The position numbers were made by a program, and so were the translations under genes. From Bifidobacterium italicum (GTDB taxonomy: Bacteria > Actinomycetota > Actinomycetes > Actinomycetales > Bifidobacteriaceae): DNA of 64,000 nucleotides. The notes below the pieces were generated by a model. It ran no database searches. It saw nothing but the letters and a program-made list of their open reading frames with translations, and was not told the origin of the DNA. The stretch covers positions 1 to 64,000 of the forward strand of contig NZ_MVOG01000004.1 in NCBI RefSeq assembly GCF_002286915.1, read 5' to 3'. This document shows positions 17,419-26,508 of the stretch, piece after piece; position 1 is the stretch's first letter, and each line of letters begins with the position of its first letter.

Positions 17419-18215
17419 GCGGGACAGATGCCGTTGCGGACGCGCCGACGCTGCTTGAGGGCGTCGACATCCATAAGAGCTTCGGCAGGGGCAGGCGGCG
17501 GCATGAGGTGCTCCACGGCTGCTCGATCCGGGTGCACGAGGGCGAATGCGTCGCCGTCATCGGCGGCTCGGGCTCGGGCAAGTCGACATTGACGCGGATC
17601 CTGCTCGGCCTCGAGACGCCCGATTCGGGCGTCGTGCGCTTCGACGGCGAACCGATCGGGTCGCCGGAAGGGCTGCGCCGGCTGCGGCACACCTCGGGCG
17701 TCGTCTACCAGAACCCCTTCGCGTCGCTCGATCCGCGCTGGACGGCCTACAGGTCGGTCGGCGAACCGCTGCGGCTGCGTCGCGCGCGGCATCAGCGGAT
17801 GGATACGGACGAGCTCGCCGCGCGGGTGAGCGACGCGCTGCGTCTGATGGCGCTCGACCCGAGCGACTTCCTCGACCGCTATCCAATCGACATGTCCGGC
17901 GGTCAGGCGCAGCGCGTCGCGATCGCGCGCGCGATCGTCACCGGGCCGCGGCTGCTGCTCGCAGACGAGGCGATGAGCGCGATCGACGTCGCCGCTCGCC
18001 TGCAGATCCTCGACGCCTTCGCCGCCGTGCGCGCGCGCGACCCGCGCATGGGGATGCTGCTCGTCTCGCACGACCTCGGCGTCGTGCAGTCGATCGCCGA
18101 CACGATCGTCGTGCTCCACGACGGCGTCGTCGTCGAGCAGGGGAGCGCGGCCGCCGTCCTCGACGACCCGCAGGCCCCGTACACGCGCGGGCTCGTCGCG
18201 GCGGCGACGCTGTGA
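17415..18215 (+). CDS. Oligopeptide ABC transporter ATPase, DppF type
   Basis: A 266-residue second ATPase. Walker A is GGSGSGKST, signature [15 protein letters not shown], Walker B LLLADEAMSAID and switch His LVSHDLGVV. VYQNPFASLDPRWT marks the Q-loop as peptide-transporter type. Walker B has Glu-Ala-Met instead of the usual Glu-Pro-Thr, still with the catalytic Glu. Last gene of the operon. Confidence 0.92.
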   Translation: MSGTDAVADAPTLLEGVDIHKSFGRGRRRHEVLHGCSIRVHEGECVAVIGGSGSGKSTLTRILLGLETPDSGVVRFDGEPIGSPEGLRRLRHTSGVVYQNPFASLDPRWTAYRSVGEPLRLRRARHQRMDTDELAARVSDALRLMALDPSDFLDRYPIDMSGGQAQRVAIARAIVTGPRLLLADEAMSAIDVAARLQILDAFAAVRARDPRMGMLLVSHDLGVVQSIADTIVVLHDGVVVEQGSAAAVLDDPQAPYTRGLVAAATL

Positions 18216-18645
18216 GGGGCCGGCTCGTGGGCGACGATGTTCAGTATATGGACGGCGTATTTTTTGATTGTCGGCGTGGCGTTATATCGTTGCAGCCATG
18301 ATCAATCGCTCATGTTGTTGTTGTCGCTGACCGACGCCTCCGGCGCGCGGGTATCGACGCATAACTTGAGACAGCAGGATCATTCATCGGCGCGATTCGG
18401 CGCCAATATCGGATGCTTCATCTGTGAAACCCAATGATTCCAAATCCTTTCGGCCTTCGTCGACGCGACTTCGGCATCGAAGGATTCGTGGGATCTGCAG
18501 GATCTCTTAACGAAAAACTGTGCGTAATACGGTTCCAATGCGAGCTTGTGGCGTTATGAACACCGCCGGACGAACACGAAAAAATCATTCCGGCGAAGAA
18601 CGCAAACAAACCACAAACCAGAAATCGAACGCCGAAGGAACCATC
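18216..18645 (+). other. 430-bp intergenic region before the cysteine-metabolism genes
   Basis: No credible gene. It contains an imperfect hairpin at 18443-18486 (outer arms AATCCTTTCG and CGAAGGATT with one bulge), which could be a leader structure for the gene starting at 18646. I recognise no known riboswitch class. Confidence 0.5.
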
Positions 18646-19662
18646 ATGCTGCAGGACACCATCGCCGAGAACATCGGCAACACGCCGATCGTCAAACTTC
18701 ACCGCGTCACCGACGGCGTGCGCGCCACGATCGCCGTCAAGGTCGAATACTTCAACCCGGGCGGCTCGTCGAAGGACCGCATCGCCGAACGCATCATCGA
18801 CGCCGCCGAACGCGACGGCAGGCTCAAGCCCGGCGGCGTCATCGTCGAGCCCACCTCCGGCAACACCGGCGTCGGCCTCGCGCTCATCGCACAGCAGCGC
18901 GGCTACCGCGCGATCTTCGTGCTGCCGGACAAAGTCAGCGAGACGAAACGCGCCGTGCTGCGCGCCTACGGCGCCGAGGTCGTCGTGACGCCGACCGACG
19001 TCGCCCCCGACGACCCGCGCTCCTACTACCGCGTCTCCGACAGCCTCGCACAGCGGATCCCGGGCGCGTTCAAGCCGAACCAGTACTTCAACCCGGCGGG
19101 TCCGCGCAGCCACTACGAGATGACCGGACCAGAGATCTGGGAGCAGACCGACCATCAGGTCACGCATTTCGTGGCCGGCATCGGCACCGGCGGCACGATC
19201 TCCGGCACCGGCAACTACCTCAAGGACGCATCCGACGGCGCCGTCACCGTCATCGGCGCCGACCCGGAAGGTTCGATCTACTCGAACCCGGACGACATCC
19301 ACGGCTACGACATAGAAGGCGTCGGCGAGGACTTCATGCCCGGCGCCTACGACCAGCGCATCGCCGACGAGATCGTGCGGATCACCGACGCCGAGGCGTT
19401 CCTGATGACGCGCCGCCTCGCCGCCGAGGAGGGGCTGCTCGTCGGCGGATCGAGCGGCATGGCCGTCGCCGCCGCCGTCAAGTACGCGAAGGCGCACGAC
19501 CTCGACGAGACGCAGACCGTCGTCGTGCTGCTGCCCGACTCCGGCCGCGGCTACCTCGAGAAGATCTTCAACGACGCATGGATGATCGACCACGGTTACG
19601 CGGACGTCGTCGCCGCGACGGCGCGCCCGTCGATTGTCGACGAGGCGCTGCTACCGGCCTGA
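18646..19662 (+). CDS. PLP-dependent cystathionine beta-synthase / cysteine synthase
   Basis: A 338-residue fold-type II PLP enzyme. The PLP lysine is Lys43 in NPGGSSKDR; the phosphate loop is TSGNTGVG and the substrate-side loop GIGTGGTISGTGNY. GSSGMAVAAAVKYAK and LPDSGRGYLEKIFND match cystathionine beta-synthase catalytic domains (no CBS regulatory pair) somewhat better than CysK. GAAGGAA precedes the start. A gamma-synthase/lyase-type gene follows, so reverse transsulfuration (homocysteine to cysteine) is the best pathway guess; direct sulfide assimilation remains possible. Confidence 0.9.
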   Translation: MLQDTIAENIGNTPIVKLHRVTDGVRATIAVKVEYFNPGGSSKDRIAERIIDAAERDGRLKPGGVIVEPTSGNTGVGLALIAQQRGYRAIFVLPDKVSETKRAVLRAYGAEVVVTPTDVAPDDPRSYYRVSDSLAQRIPGAFKPNQYFNPAGPRSHYEMTGPEIWEQTDHQVTHFVAGIGTGGTISGTGNYLKDASDGAVTVIGADPEGSIYSNPDDIHGYDIEGVGEDFMPGAYDQRIADEIVRITDAEAFLMTRRLAAEEGLLVGGSSGMAVAAAVKYAKAHDLDETQTVVVLLPDSGRGYLEKIFNDAWMIDHGYADVVAATARPSIVDEALLPA

Positions 19663-19696
19663 ACGCGCAACGGCGCACGACGAAGGAGACGGACGC

Positions 19697-19831
19697 ATGA
19701 AGCACGACACGATGCATACGGCGCGCACGACGACCCGGAAGGCCGGCGGCACGACCTTCATCATCCACCACACGCCGCTGCGCGGCCACGGCAGCGTCAC
19801 AAGCTACATCGCAAAGCCGCGCCGCGCCTGA
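19697..19831 (+). CDS. 44-residue basic protein between the two sulfur-metabolism genes
   Basis: A short frame with a strong GAAGGAG ribosome site 8 bases before ATG, starting 34 bases after the CBS-type gene and ending 76 bases before the gamma-type gene. It is rich in Thr, His and Arg (TARTTTRKAGG, HHTPLRGHGS) and ends KPRRA. No family is recognised. Placement and ribosome site favour a real small protein or a leader peptide. Confidence 0.55.
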   Translation: MKHDTMHTARTTTRKAGGTTFIIHHTPLRGHGSVTSYIAKPRRA

Positions 19832-19907
19832 CGGCGCACGGCGGCGGACGCGCGAATCGGCAACCACCGACCACCAATCGCAGATCATCAAAGGAACGAC
19901 AGCAACC

Positions 19908-21092
19908 ATGAGCGAATTCGACGTCAACGAAACCACCACCTACGGCATCGCGACGCGCGGCATCCACGCCGGGCAGGAGCCGGACCCGATCACAGGCGCC
20001 GTCTCCACGCCGATCTACATGACCTCCACGTTCAAGCAGGACGGCGTCGGCGGCCTGCGCCACGGCTACGACTACAGCCGCTCCGTCAACCCGACGCGCG
20101 ACTCCTTCACCGAGCAGCTCGCCGCCGTCGAAGGAGCGAGGCATGCGATCGCGTTCTCCTCCGGACTCGCGGCGATCGACGTGCTGCTGCGCTCGACGCT
20201 CAAGCCGGGCGACGCGATCCTCATCGGCAACGACGTCTACGGCGGCACCTACCGCCTGCTCGCGAAGGCCTTCGTGCCGTGGGGCGTCGAACTCGACGTC
20301 GTCGACATCACCGACCCGGCCGCCGTCAACACGGCGCTCGCGCGCAAATCGTACCGCTACATCTGGGTGGAGACGCCGTCGAACCCGCTGCTGGGCATCA
20401 CCGACATCGCATTGACGGCGGCGCTCGCGCACGAGCACGGCACGCGCGTCGTCGTCGACAACACCTTCGCGTCGCCGGTCCTGCAGCATCCGCTCGCCGA
20501 CGGCGCCGACGCCGTCGTCTATTCGACGACGAAGTACATCGGCGGCCATTCGGACGTCGTCGGCGGCGCCGTCGCCACGAACGACGACGAGCTCGCGCAG
20601 CGGGTCGCGTTCCTGCAGAACGCGGCCGGCGCCGTGCCGTCGCCCTTCGACTCGTGGCTCGACATCCGCGGCCTCAAGACGCTCGACCTGCGCGTGCGCA
20701 AGCACAGCGAGAACGCGATGACGATCGCGCACTGGCTCGAAGGGCATGCCGGCGTGGAACGCGTCTGGTATCCGGGACTCGAATCGCATCCGGGCCATGA
20801 GATCGCCGAACGGCAGATGCACGGCGGCTTCGGCGGCATGATCTCGGTCGAGATCGCGGGCGGCAAGGAGGCGGCGGAACGCTTCGCCGCGTCGACGCGG
20901 CTGTTCACGCTCGCCGAATCGCTCGGCGGCGTCGAATCGCTCATCGAGGTGCCGGCCGCGATGACGCATATGTCCGTCTCGGGCACCGCGCTCGAGGTGC
21001 CGGCGAACCTCGTGCGCCTGTCCGTCGGCATCGAGGACGTCGATGATCTCATCGGCGATCTCGAAGGAGCCTTCTCCTCACTCGGGGAATAG
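19908..21092 (+). CDS. metB: Cystathionine gamma-synthase / gamma-lyase
   Basis: A 394-residue Cys/Met-metabolism PLP enzyme. The PLP lysine is Lys209 in YSTTKYIGGHSDV; SGLAAIDVLL, VVDNTFASPVLQ and SLGGVESLIEVPAAMTH are family blocks. Gamma-synthases and gamma-lyases share these motifs, so direction (methionine or cysteine synthesis) is not decided by sequence. Next to a CBS-type enzyme, lyase activity is plausible. AAAGGAA precedes the ATG. Confidence 0.92.
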   Translation: MSEFDVNETTTYGIATRGIHAGQEPDPITGAVSTPIYMTSTFKQDGVGGLRHGYDYSRSVNPTRDSFTEQLAAVEGARHAIAFSSGLAAIDVLLRSTLKPGDAILIGNDVYGGTYRLLAKAFVPWGVELDVVDITDPAAVNTALARKSYRYIWVETPSNPLLGITDIALTAALAHEHGTRVVVDNTFASPVLQHPLADGADAVVYSTTKYIGGHSDVVGGAVATNDDELAQRVAFLQNAAGAVPSPFDSWLDIRGLKTLDLRVRKHSENAMTIAHWLEGHAGVERVWYPGLESHPGHEIAERQMHGGFGGMISVEIAGGKEAAERFAASTRLFTLAESLGGVESLIEVPAAMTHMSVSGTALEVPANLVRLSVGIEDVDDLIGDLEGAFSSLGE

Positions 21093-21124
21093 TTCCACAG
21101 GGGTTTCACGGACGGAGGCGCCGG

Positions 21125-21400
21125 TCATCGTTTGCGATAGCGCCTCCTCGGCGCTTGGCTGGGCCGATAGCCGTAGCCGTAGATGTACCCGTACGTCGGG
21201 TATGAGGATGGTGACTGCGCCATGCCGGAGGACAGATGGGCGGATTGGGGGCGGAATCGTTCGTGCTCATCCGCGTCCGAGCTTCTCAGACGGGGGACCC
21301 CGCGTGGGCCGAGTGATCCGTATCGGTCATAGGATTGCTCACGCGGATAATCGGGGTCGCCGAACGGTGATTCGTATGACGGGTCGTCGCCGTAGCTCAT
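21125..21400 (-). CDS. Small Tyr/Gly/Pro-rich protein of unknown function
   Basis: A 91-residue frame with an excellent AGAAGGAG ribosome site. The first third is acidic and Tyr/Pro-rich, the middle carries charged residues, and the end has YGYIYGYGY followed by a basic RRRYRKR tail. No signal peptide or membrane helix. The low-complexity, aromatic and basic make-up suggests nucleic-acid or protein binding, but nothing is recognised. It lies just downstream of recQ on the same strand. Confidence 0.65.
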   Translation of the reverse strand: MSYGDDPSYESPFGDPDYPREQSYDRYGSLGPRGVPRLRSSDADEHERFRPQSAHLSSGMAQSPSSYPTYGYIYGYGYRPSQAPRRRYRKR

Positions 21401-21587
21401 GGTGGTCTCCTTCTCTGTCTCCTCGGTTCCAGGGCGGCCTCGGTCCCGACCATTGCGGTGAACCGGCTCGCTGGACGCCCCCATCGCCCCACTGTAACAG
21501 CGGCCATGGCGCCGGCGCCCATCGTGTCCGCATTGCAACGACCGGTGGTGAGACGCCGTGCGTTTGGAGATGGCCGGGAGGATGCGC

Positions 21588-23528
21588 TCAGTCCTCGAAG
21601 TCGGCGATCGCCTGCATGAAGCGCTCGCCGTATTTGCCGAGCTTCGACGCGCCGACGCCGCTGACCTCGAGGAACTCGTCGTCGGTGTGCGGGCGGCGCG
21701 ACGCCATATCGCGCAGGGAGCGGTCCGAGAAGACGATGTACGGCGGCTTGCCGATCTCGCGCGCGATGTCGCGGCGCAGTCCGCGCAGATGTTCGAACAG
21801 CGCCTCGTCGGTGCCCCCATGGCCGCCGCCGAAGGTCGTCGGCTCCACCGCCGGTCTCGACGGGCGCGGGGAGGAGGCCGGCTTCGGCCGCGTGATGCTC
21901 TTCATCTCGTAATGGAACGCCGGGTCGATCGTCTCGGCCGCGCGGGCGCCGAACATGACGATCGGCAGCCGTCCCTCGGTGATCGTCAGGAATCCGTCCG
22001 AGACCATCTGGTTGAGCACGTCGCGCACCGTCGACTGCGGTACGTCGGCGAGCGCGCCGAAGGTCGGCGCATGGTCGAGTCCGCGTTCGAGCACGTCCTT
22101 CGCCTGCGAGCCGCGCAGCACGGCGACGATCTTGCCGCTGCCGTACGTCTGCCCCAGGTCGTGCACGCATCGGCTGATCGTGCGCGCGATGCGCGAGACG
22201 TCCGTCGTCGAGAACGTGCTGTCGCAGTTCACGCAGCCGCCGACGCAATGCGCGCCCGAGGCCGCGTCGCCGTCCTCGCCGAAGTAGCGCGTCATATAGC
22301 GGTGCAGGCATGCGGTCGTGCGGCAGTAGCCGACCATCGCGTCGAGCAGGTGCCGCTTCCACCGGCGCACCTGCTCCTGCTCGTCCTCGGTGAGGCGCTC
22401 GTTGGCGCCGCCGTTGTCGAGCAGCCTGCGGCGCGTGACGATGTCCGACTCGTTCCACAGCAACGTGCAGCGGCTCGGCTCGCCGTCGCGTCCGGCGCGC
22501 CCCGCCTCCTGGTAGTAGGCCTCGATGCTCTCCGGCATGTTGTGATGGATGACGTAGCGCACGTTCGACTTGTCGATGCCCATGCCGAACGCGTTCGTCG
22601 CGACGACGAGCGGCACCGCGTCGGTCACGAAGTCGCGTTGCGCGCGCTCGCGCTGCGCCGGCGGCAGTCCCGCATGGTAGGCGACGGCGATCGGGGAGGA
22701 GGGATGCGGCGCGTCGACGCCGGCCGCGGGGCGCAGCTGCGGGACGAGCGCGTTGATCGTGTCGGCGAGCTCCTCGGTCTGCTTCCTCGTCGAGCAGTAG
22801 ATGATGCCGGATTCGTCGGCGTGCCCGGCCACGTAGCGCGCGATCCAGTTCGCCTTGTCCCGCGTGCCGAGCTTGAGGATGTCGAAGTACAGGTTCGTGC
22901 GGTCGAAGCCGGTGACGACGACCTCCGGGTCGCGCAGGCGAAGCATCTGGATGATGTCGCGGCGCACGCGTTCGGTGGCCGTCGCCGTGAACGCGGCGAG
23001 CGTCGGACGGTCGGGCAGTGCGTCGATGAAGTCGCCGATGCCGAGGTACGACGAACGGAAGTCCTGGCCCCATTGGGACACGCAGTGCGCCTCGTCGACG
23101 GCGACGAGCGCGATGTCCGCATGGGTCGCGAAGTTCACGAAGCGCTGCGTCTCCAGTCGTTCCGGCGCCACGTACAGCAGGCGGACGCGGCCGGCGTTCG
23201 CGGCGGCGAACACGTCCTCCTGCTCGTCGATCGACTGCGAGCCGTTGATGAAGGCCGCCGGGATGCCGATCTCGTTCGCGCCGTCCACCTGGTCCTTCAT
23301 CAGCGAGATCAGCGGGGAGATGACGATCGTCAGGCCGTGCAGCAGCAACGACGGGATCTGGTAGCACAGCGATTTGCCGGAGCCGGTCGGCATGACGCCG
23401 AGCACGTCGCGGCCCTCGAGGATGGTGTGGATGAGCGCACCCTGGCCGGGGCGGAAATCCTCATAGCCGAAGTATCGGCGCAATGTCCCGAGCGCCTGCG
23501 CGTCGAGCTCCTCCTGCGAAATCGTCAT
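21588..23528 (-). CDS. recQ: ATP-dependent DNA helicase RecQ
   Basis: A 646-residue RecQ. It unwinds DNA 3' to 5' in recombination and fork repair. Walker A is GVMPTGSGKS (about 44-53), motif II DEAH at 145-148 within VDEAHCVSQWG. The zinc-binding RQC region has the four cysteines around TTACLHRY and GAHCVGGCVNC. A C-terminal HRDC domain (about 560-646) contains FSDRSLRDMASRRP and VSGVGASKLGKYG. The internal ATG (MTISQEEL) was chosen over a 19-residue upstream extension without family character. Confidence 0.95.
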   Translation of the reverse strand: MTISQEELDAQALGTLRRYFGYEDFRPGQGALIHTILEGRDVLGVMPTGSGKSLCYQIPSLLLHGLTIVISPLISLMKDQVDGANEIGIPAAFINGSQSIDEQEDVFAAANAGRVRLLYVAPERLETQRFVNFATHADIALVAVDEAHCVSQWGQDFRSSYLGIGDFIDALPDRPTLAAFTATATERVRRDIIQMLRLRDPEVVVTGFDRTNLYFDILKLGTRDKANWIARYVAGHADESGIIYCSTRKQTEELADTINALVPQLRPAAGVDAPHPSSPIAVAYHAGLPPAQRERAQRDFVTDAVPLVVATNAFGMGIDKSNVRYVIHHNMPESIEAYYQEAGRAGRDGEPSRCTLLWNESDIVTRRRLLDNGGANERLTEDEQEQVRRWKRHLLDAMVGYCRTTACLHRYMTRYFGEDGDAASGAHCVGGCVNCDSTFSTTDVSRIARTISRCVHDLGQTYGSGKIVAVLRGSQAKDVLERGLDHAPTFGALADVPQSTVRDVLNQMVSDGFLTITEGRLPIVMFGARAAETIDPAFHYEMKSITRPKPASSPRPSRPAVEPTTFGGGHGGTDEALFEHLRGLRRDIAREIGKPPYIVFSDRSLRDMASRRPHTDDEFLEVSGVGASKLGKYGERFMQAIADFED

Positions 23529-23649
23529 AACGCACCAGTGTAACCGTCGGGTGCCGTTTGGCCCAGATGCGCGCGTGTGGTGCAATCGGGAGATGGCTGG
23601 GCGGTGGTTGGGCGGTATGCGCAGGCGATCTTCGTATGCGATCCGGAAG

Positions 23650-23741
23650 GTGGCGTTTATGTAATTTGGTAGGTAGAGGTTATGTAATTCGATAGGTAGA
23701 GTTTATGTAATCTGGTAAGTGGACCTTATGCAATTTGGATG
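23650..23741 (+). repeat. Four tandem degenerate 23-bp repeats
   Basis: Units at 23650-23672, 23673-23695, 23696-23718 and 23719-23741. Each contains TTATGTAAT or a one-base variant at the same register; the other positions vary. The array lies about 120 bp upstream of recQ, in A/T-rich sequence unlike its surroundings. Confidence 0.85.
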
Positions 23742-23788
23742 TTAGGGACGGCAACCCCTTACTGGCGCTTGGCTTTGCCGCCTGTGCG

Positions 23789-24355
23789 TCAACATGCCTG
23801 AAGTTCCTGCCAGCGGGCGCGCATCATCCGGTTCGCATGGGTCGTGCGCGTTTCGTGCAGCAGCGGCACCGGCGTATCCGGTATGACGTGCATGGGCTCG
23901 AAACCGATCTTCTCTTGGGCGCGCGCCGATTTCTCGTTGCCTTCGTAGTACGTGCACCAGATCGCAGTCAGGTTCAGGTCTTCGAAGCCGTGCCGCAGCA
24001 GTTCGCGGGCCGCTTCGGGGACGTAGCCGTTGCCCCAGAACGGTTCGCCGATCCAGAATCCCATTTCCGCCTGCGTCGTGTCATTGGCCGGGAAGAGATC
24101 GGAGCCGCCGGCGAGCTTGAGCGCGATCGCGCCGATCGCCGTGTCCGGTTCCTCGGCGAGCGCGATCGCATAGTCCTCGGGGCCGTTGAACACGTTGCGG
24201 ATCACGCCGAGGCTTTCCTCGACGTTCTGGTGCGTCGGCCATCCGGCGGCTGGTCCGATGTTCGGGTTCTTCGCGTATTCGTACAGCGCCGCTGCGTCCG
24301 AATCGCGCCAAGGTCGTAGTATCAGCCGTTGCGTTGTGAGTTGCTGCTTCGTCAT
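23789..24355 (-). CDS. GNAT acetyltransferase (RimJ/RimL-like)
   Basis: A 188-residue N-acetyltransferase. The N-terminus LTTQRLILRPWRDSDAAALYEYAKNP and the block GFWIGEPFWGNGYVPEAARELL are typical of the Acetyltransf_3 group (both given in part only here). It acetylates a small molecule or a protein N-terminus using acetyl-CoA; the substrate is unknown. The ATG used begins the family homology. A large inverted repeat lies about 50 bp upstream of its start. Confidence 0.88.
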   Translation of the reverse strand: MTKQQLTTQRLILRPWRDSDAAALYEYAKNPNIGPAAGWPTHQNVEESLGVIRNVFNGPEDYAIALAEEPDTAIGAIALKLAGGSDLFPANDTTQAEMGFWIGEPFWGNGYVPEAARELLRHGFEDLNLTAIWCTYYEGNEKSARAQEKIGFEPMHVIPDTPVPLLHETRTTHANRMMRARWQELQAC

Positions 24356-24403
24356 GACGCCCAAGCATAGCGTCGGAGGCGCATTGCCCGCATCCGCGGC
24401 GCC

Positions 24404-24522
24404 TATCTCGGCTGGGCGGTAGCTTTTTCCGTGGGGAGCCCAAGTAGAGGGCCTCAAAACGGCTTCTCCTCGGGAGCCATACTTGGCGATATGCGGAAAA
24501 ACGTTACCTCCCAGCCGAGATA
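24404..24522. repeat. 119-bp MITE-like inverted repeat
   Basis: Two 43-base arms (24404-24446 and 24480-24522) are imperfect inverted copies. The outer 13 bases match perfectly (TATCTCGGCTGGG), as do internal TTTTTCCG and the inner CAAGTA. The 33-base spacer contains the palindrome-like GAGGGCCTC. No coding frame fits it. Confidence 0.75.
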
Positions 24523-24802
24523 CAAGCCGAGGTGTGCTGCCGACACCCGTCTGGTGCCGCCATGGTCCATCCGAGGCCTCCGCTATCCGCGCCGAAACTC
24601 TGCCGTCCACGCTCGGTGTCCGCCCATCTGCGCCTGTCATCGCCACTCATCCTCCGGCATCATCCTCAAGGCTGAGAGAGCGTCGCGTCGCCTGGAGGAT
24701 TCATCCCGCAGTCCGATGTGACGGACCGCGCCGACGCCGTATCTTGTAACCATCAAGCAACAAGAACGGCGCACCAAGCGCCACGGACGAAAGGACAAGA
24801 CG

Positions 24803-24925
24803 ATGAGCTTCCTCAACATGATCTTCGGTTTCGACCACACGACCGCCGGCGTCCCGACGACGTCGATGAACTCGGCGGCCACCGTCTCCGTGATGAGCGA
24901 GATCGCGGAACGTCAGGCGAAGTGA
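24803..24925 (+). CDS. 40-residue orphan small protein
   Basis: MSFLNMIFGF begins a 40-residue frame ending SEIAERQAK. GAAAGGAC lies 8 bases upstream and a textbook intrinsic terminator follows 77 bases after the stop, so the unit looks like a complete small transcription unit. The N-terminal ten residues are hydrophobic, the rest Thr/Ser/Ala-rich. No family recognised; it could be a signalling or regulatory peptide. Confidence 0.6.
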   Translation: MSFLNMIFGFDHTTAGVPTTSMNSAATVSVMSEIAERQAK

Positions 24926-25001
24926 TGCTCTCCACGCATCGCACACCGCGTACGCCACACCACCGCACACCGCACACTGCACAGACGGATCCCAACTCCG
25001 C

Positions 25002-25035
25002 AAAAGGGCGCCGGCAACGAAGCCGGCGCCCTTTT
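25002..25035 (+). terminator. Intrinsic terminator of the 40-residue gene
   Basis: AAAAGGGCGCCGGC, a 6-base loop, then the perfect complement GCCGGCGCCCTTTT. The A and T runs make it work on both strands. Confidence 0.9.
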
Positions 25036-25260
25036 CCGTGTTGTCCTCCATGATTGATTTTCAGGACTCCGCCTTCCAGAATCCTATTCCGAGGAACCTT
25101 CGACGCGATTCCTATCCGTCTTGCCGTCTGTGATCCGCTCTCATGTCGAGCATCCGTCCGTGCATCGCACTTGATTCCGTTATCTTGAGATTCGGGGCGA
25201 ATCCCCGAGGCAATGGCACAAAGCACACATTCATGTGCGCCCGTCGACGAACGGAGAGAA

Positions 25261-25707
25261 ATGCGACTGACGATCCAGCAAGACACGCTGACCCCCGAAC
25301 TGTTCCTGACGCTGTACCGATCCGTCGGCTGGGACGCGCCCGGCATCGACCAGGTGCGCGTCGCGCTCGCCAACTCGACCGCCACCTTCACTGCCTACGC
25401 CGACCCGGAAGCCGAAACCGAAGTCGCCCCCGAGCCGGTCGGCATGGTCCGTCTGATCGGCGACGGCGGCATGTCCTTCTACATCAAGGATTTCGCCGTC
25501 GTCCCGTTCATGCAGTCCCAAGGCGTCGGCGCCGCGCTGATCGGCTCGCTCGAACGCCATGTGCACGACCTGATCGAACCCGGCTGGGCGGTGAGCCTCG
25601 AACTCATCTCCTCGAAAGAGGCGGTGGAATTCTACGAGCGGCACGGTTTCGAGCAGCATCCCAACGACTGGGACGGCCCCGGCATGTTCAAGATGATCCG
25701 CGCATAG
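25261..25707 (+). CDS. GNAT acetyltransferase
   Basis: A 148-residue acetyltransferase. Acetyl-CoA binding is indicated by YIKDFAVVPFMQSQGVGAALI (about 76-96; quoted in part) and the terminal EAVEFYERHGFEQHP. The ATG at 25261 follows GGAGAGAA; an upstream in-frame start would add 16 residues without family character. Substrate unknown. Confidence 0.88.
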   Translation: MRLTIQQDTLTPELFLTLYRSVGWDAPGIDQVRVALANSTATFTAYADPEAETEVAPEPVGMVRLIGDGGMSFYIKDFAVVPFMQSQGVGAALIGSLERHVHDLIEPGWAVSLELISSKEAVEFYERHGFEQHPNDWDGPGMFKMIRA

Positions 25708-25755
25708 CCGCACGCTTCCGCGCATCGCCCATCCGTTCCCGATAAGGAGCCATCG

Positions 25756-26508
25756 ATGTCCCCGACTATCCCTCCGACGTCTCCTGACGGCGCGGTGTCC
25801 GTCCGCGAGCAGCTGGAATCCCTCGCCGATCCCGGATACAAGGCCTTCAATGCAAAGCTCGTCCCGACCGTCGATCCCGCCACGATGATCGGCATCCGCG
25901 TGCCGCGGCTGCGCGCACTCGCGAAGCAGCTGCGCCGCGGCGACATGCGCACCCTCGAGGAGTTCCTCGCCGACCTTCCGCACCGCTATTTCGAGGAGAA
26001 CATGCTGCACGCGATCCTGATCGGCGACGTGTACCCGTTGATCGAGCAGACGATCGCCGCGCTGTCGAGGTTCCTGCCATATACGGACAACTGGGCCGTC
26101 ACCGACACGATCCGCGTGCCGCGCCTCTCCGACGCCGACGCGCGCATATGGCTCGACCAGCTCGCGCGATGGATGCGCGACGGCCACACCTACACGGTCC
26201 GTTACGCCGTCGTGACGCTGATGGCCGATTTCCTCGACGACCGTTTCGATCCCATGCAGCTGCGGCTCGTCGAGGTCATTCCTTCCGACGACTACTACGT
26301 GAACATGGCGCGCGCATGGTACTTCGCGACCGCGCTCGCCAAGCAGTGGGAGGGCGTGCTGCCGCTGCTCGAACAGCGGCGTCTGGATCCATGGACCCAC
26401 AACAAGACGATCCAGAAGGCCTGCGAATCCTACCGCGTATCCGCCGAGCACAAGACGCTGCTGCGTTCGATGCGCATCCCGCCGATTGATTTCCGAGGAC
26501 CAAGATGA
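25756..26508 (+). CDS. DNA alkylation repair protein (AlkD-like HEAT-repeat)
   Basis: A 250-residue all-helical protein of the AlkC/AlkD superfamily, which scans DNA with HEAT-like repeats and removes alkylated bases. Matches to the family include GIRVPRLRALAKQL, PHRYFEENMLHAILIG, TDNWAVTDTI and NKTIQKACESYRVS. AAGGAG precedes the start, 48 bases after the acetyltransferase stop, so they may be co-transcribed. The catalytic-site tryptophan and aspartate (DNWAVTD) are present. Whether it has glycosylase activity is not certain, as some family members do not. Confidence 0.85.
   Translation: MSPTIPPTSPDGAVSVREQLESLADPGYKAFNAKLVPTVDPATMIGIRVPRLRALAKQLRRGDMRTLEEFLADLPHRYFEENMLHAILIGDVYPLIEQTIAALSRFLPYTDNWAVTDTIRVPRLSDADARIWLDQLARWMRDGHTYTVRYAVVTLMADFLDDRFDPMQLRLVEVIPSDDYYVNMARAWYFATALAKQWEGVLPLLEQRRLDPWTHNKTIQKACESYRVSAEHKTLLRSMRIPPIDFRGPR

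Noticed and set aside
23650-23741. A CRISPR array.
   Set aside because: The repeats are directly adjacent with no unique spacers and no cas genes are nearby.
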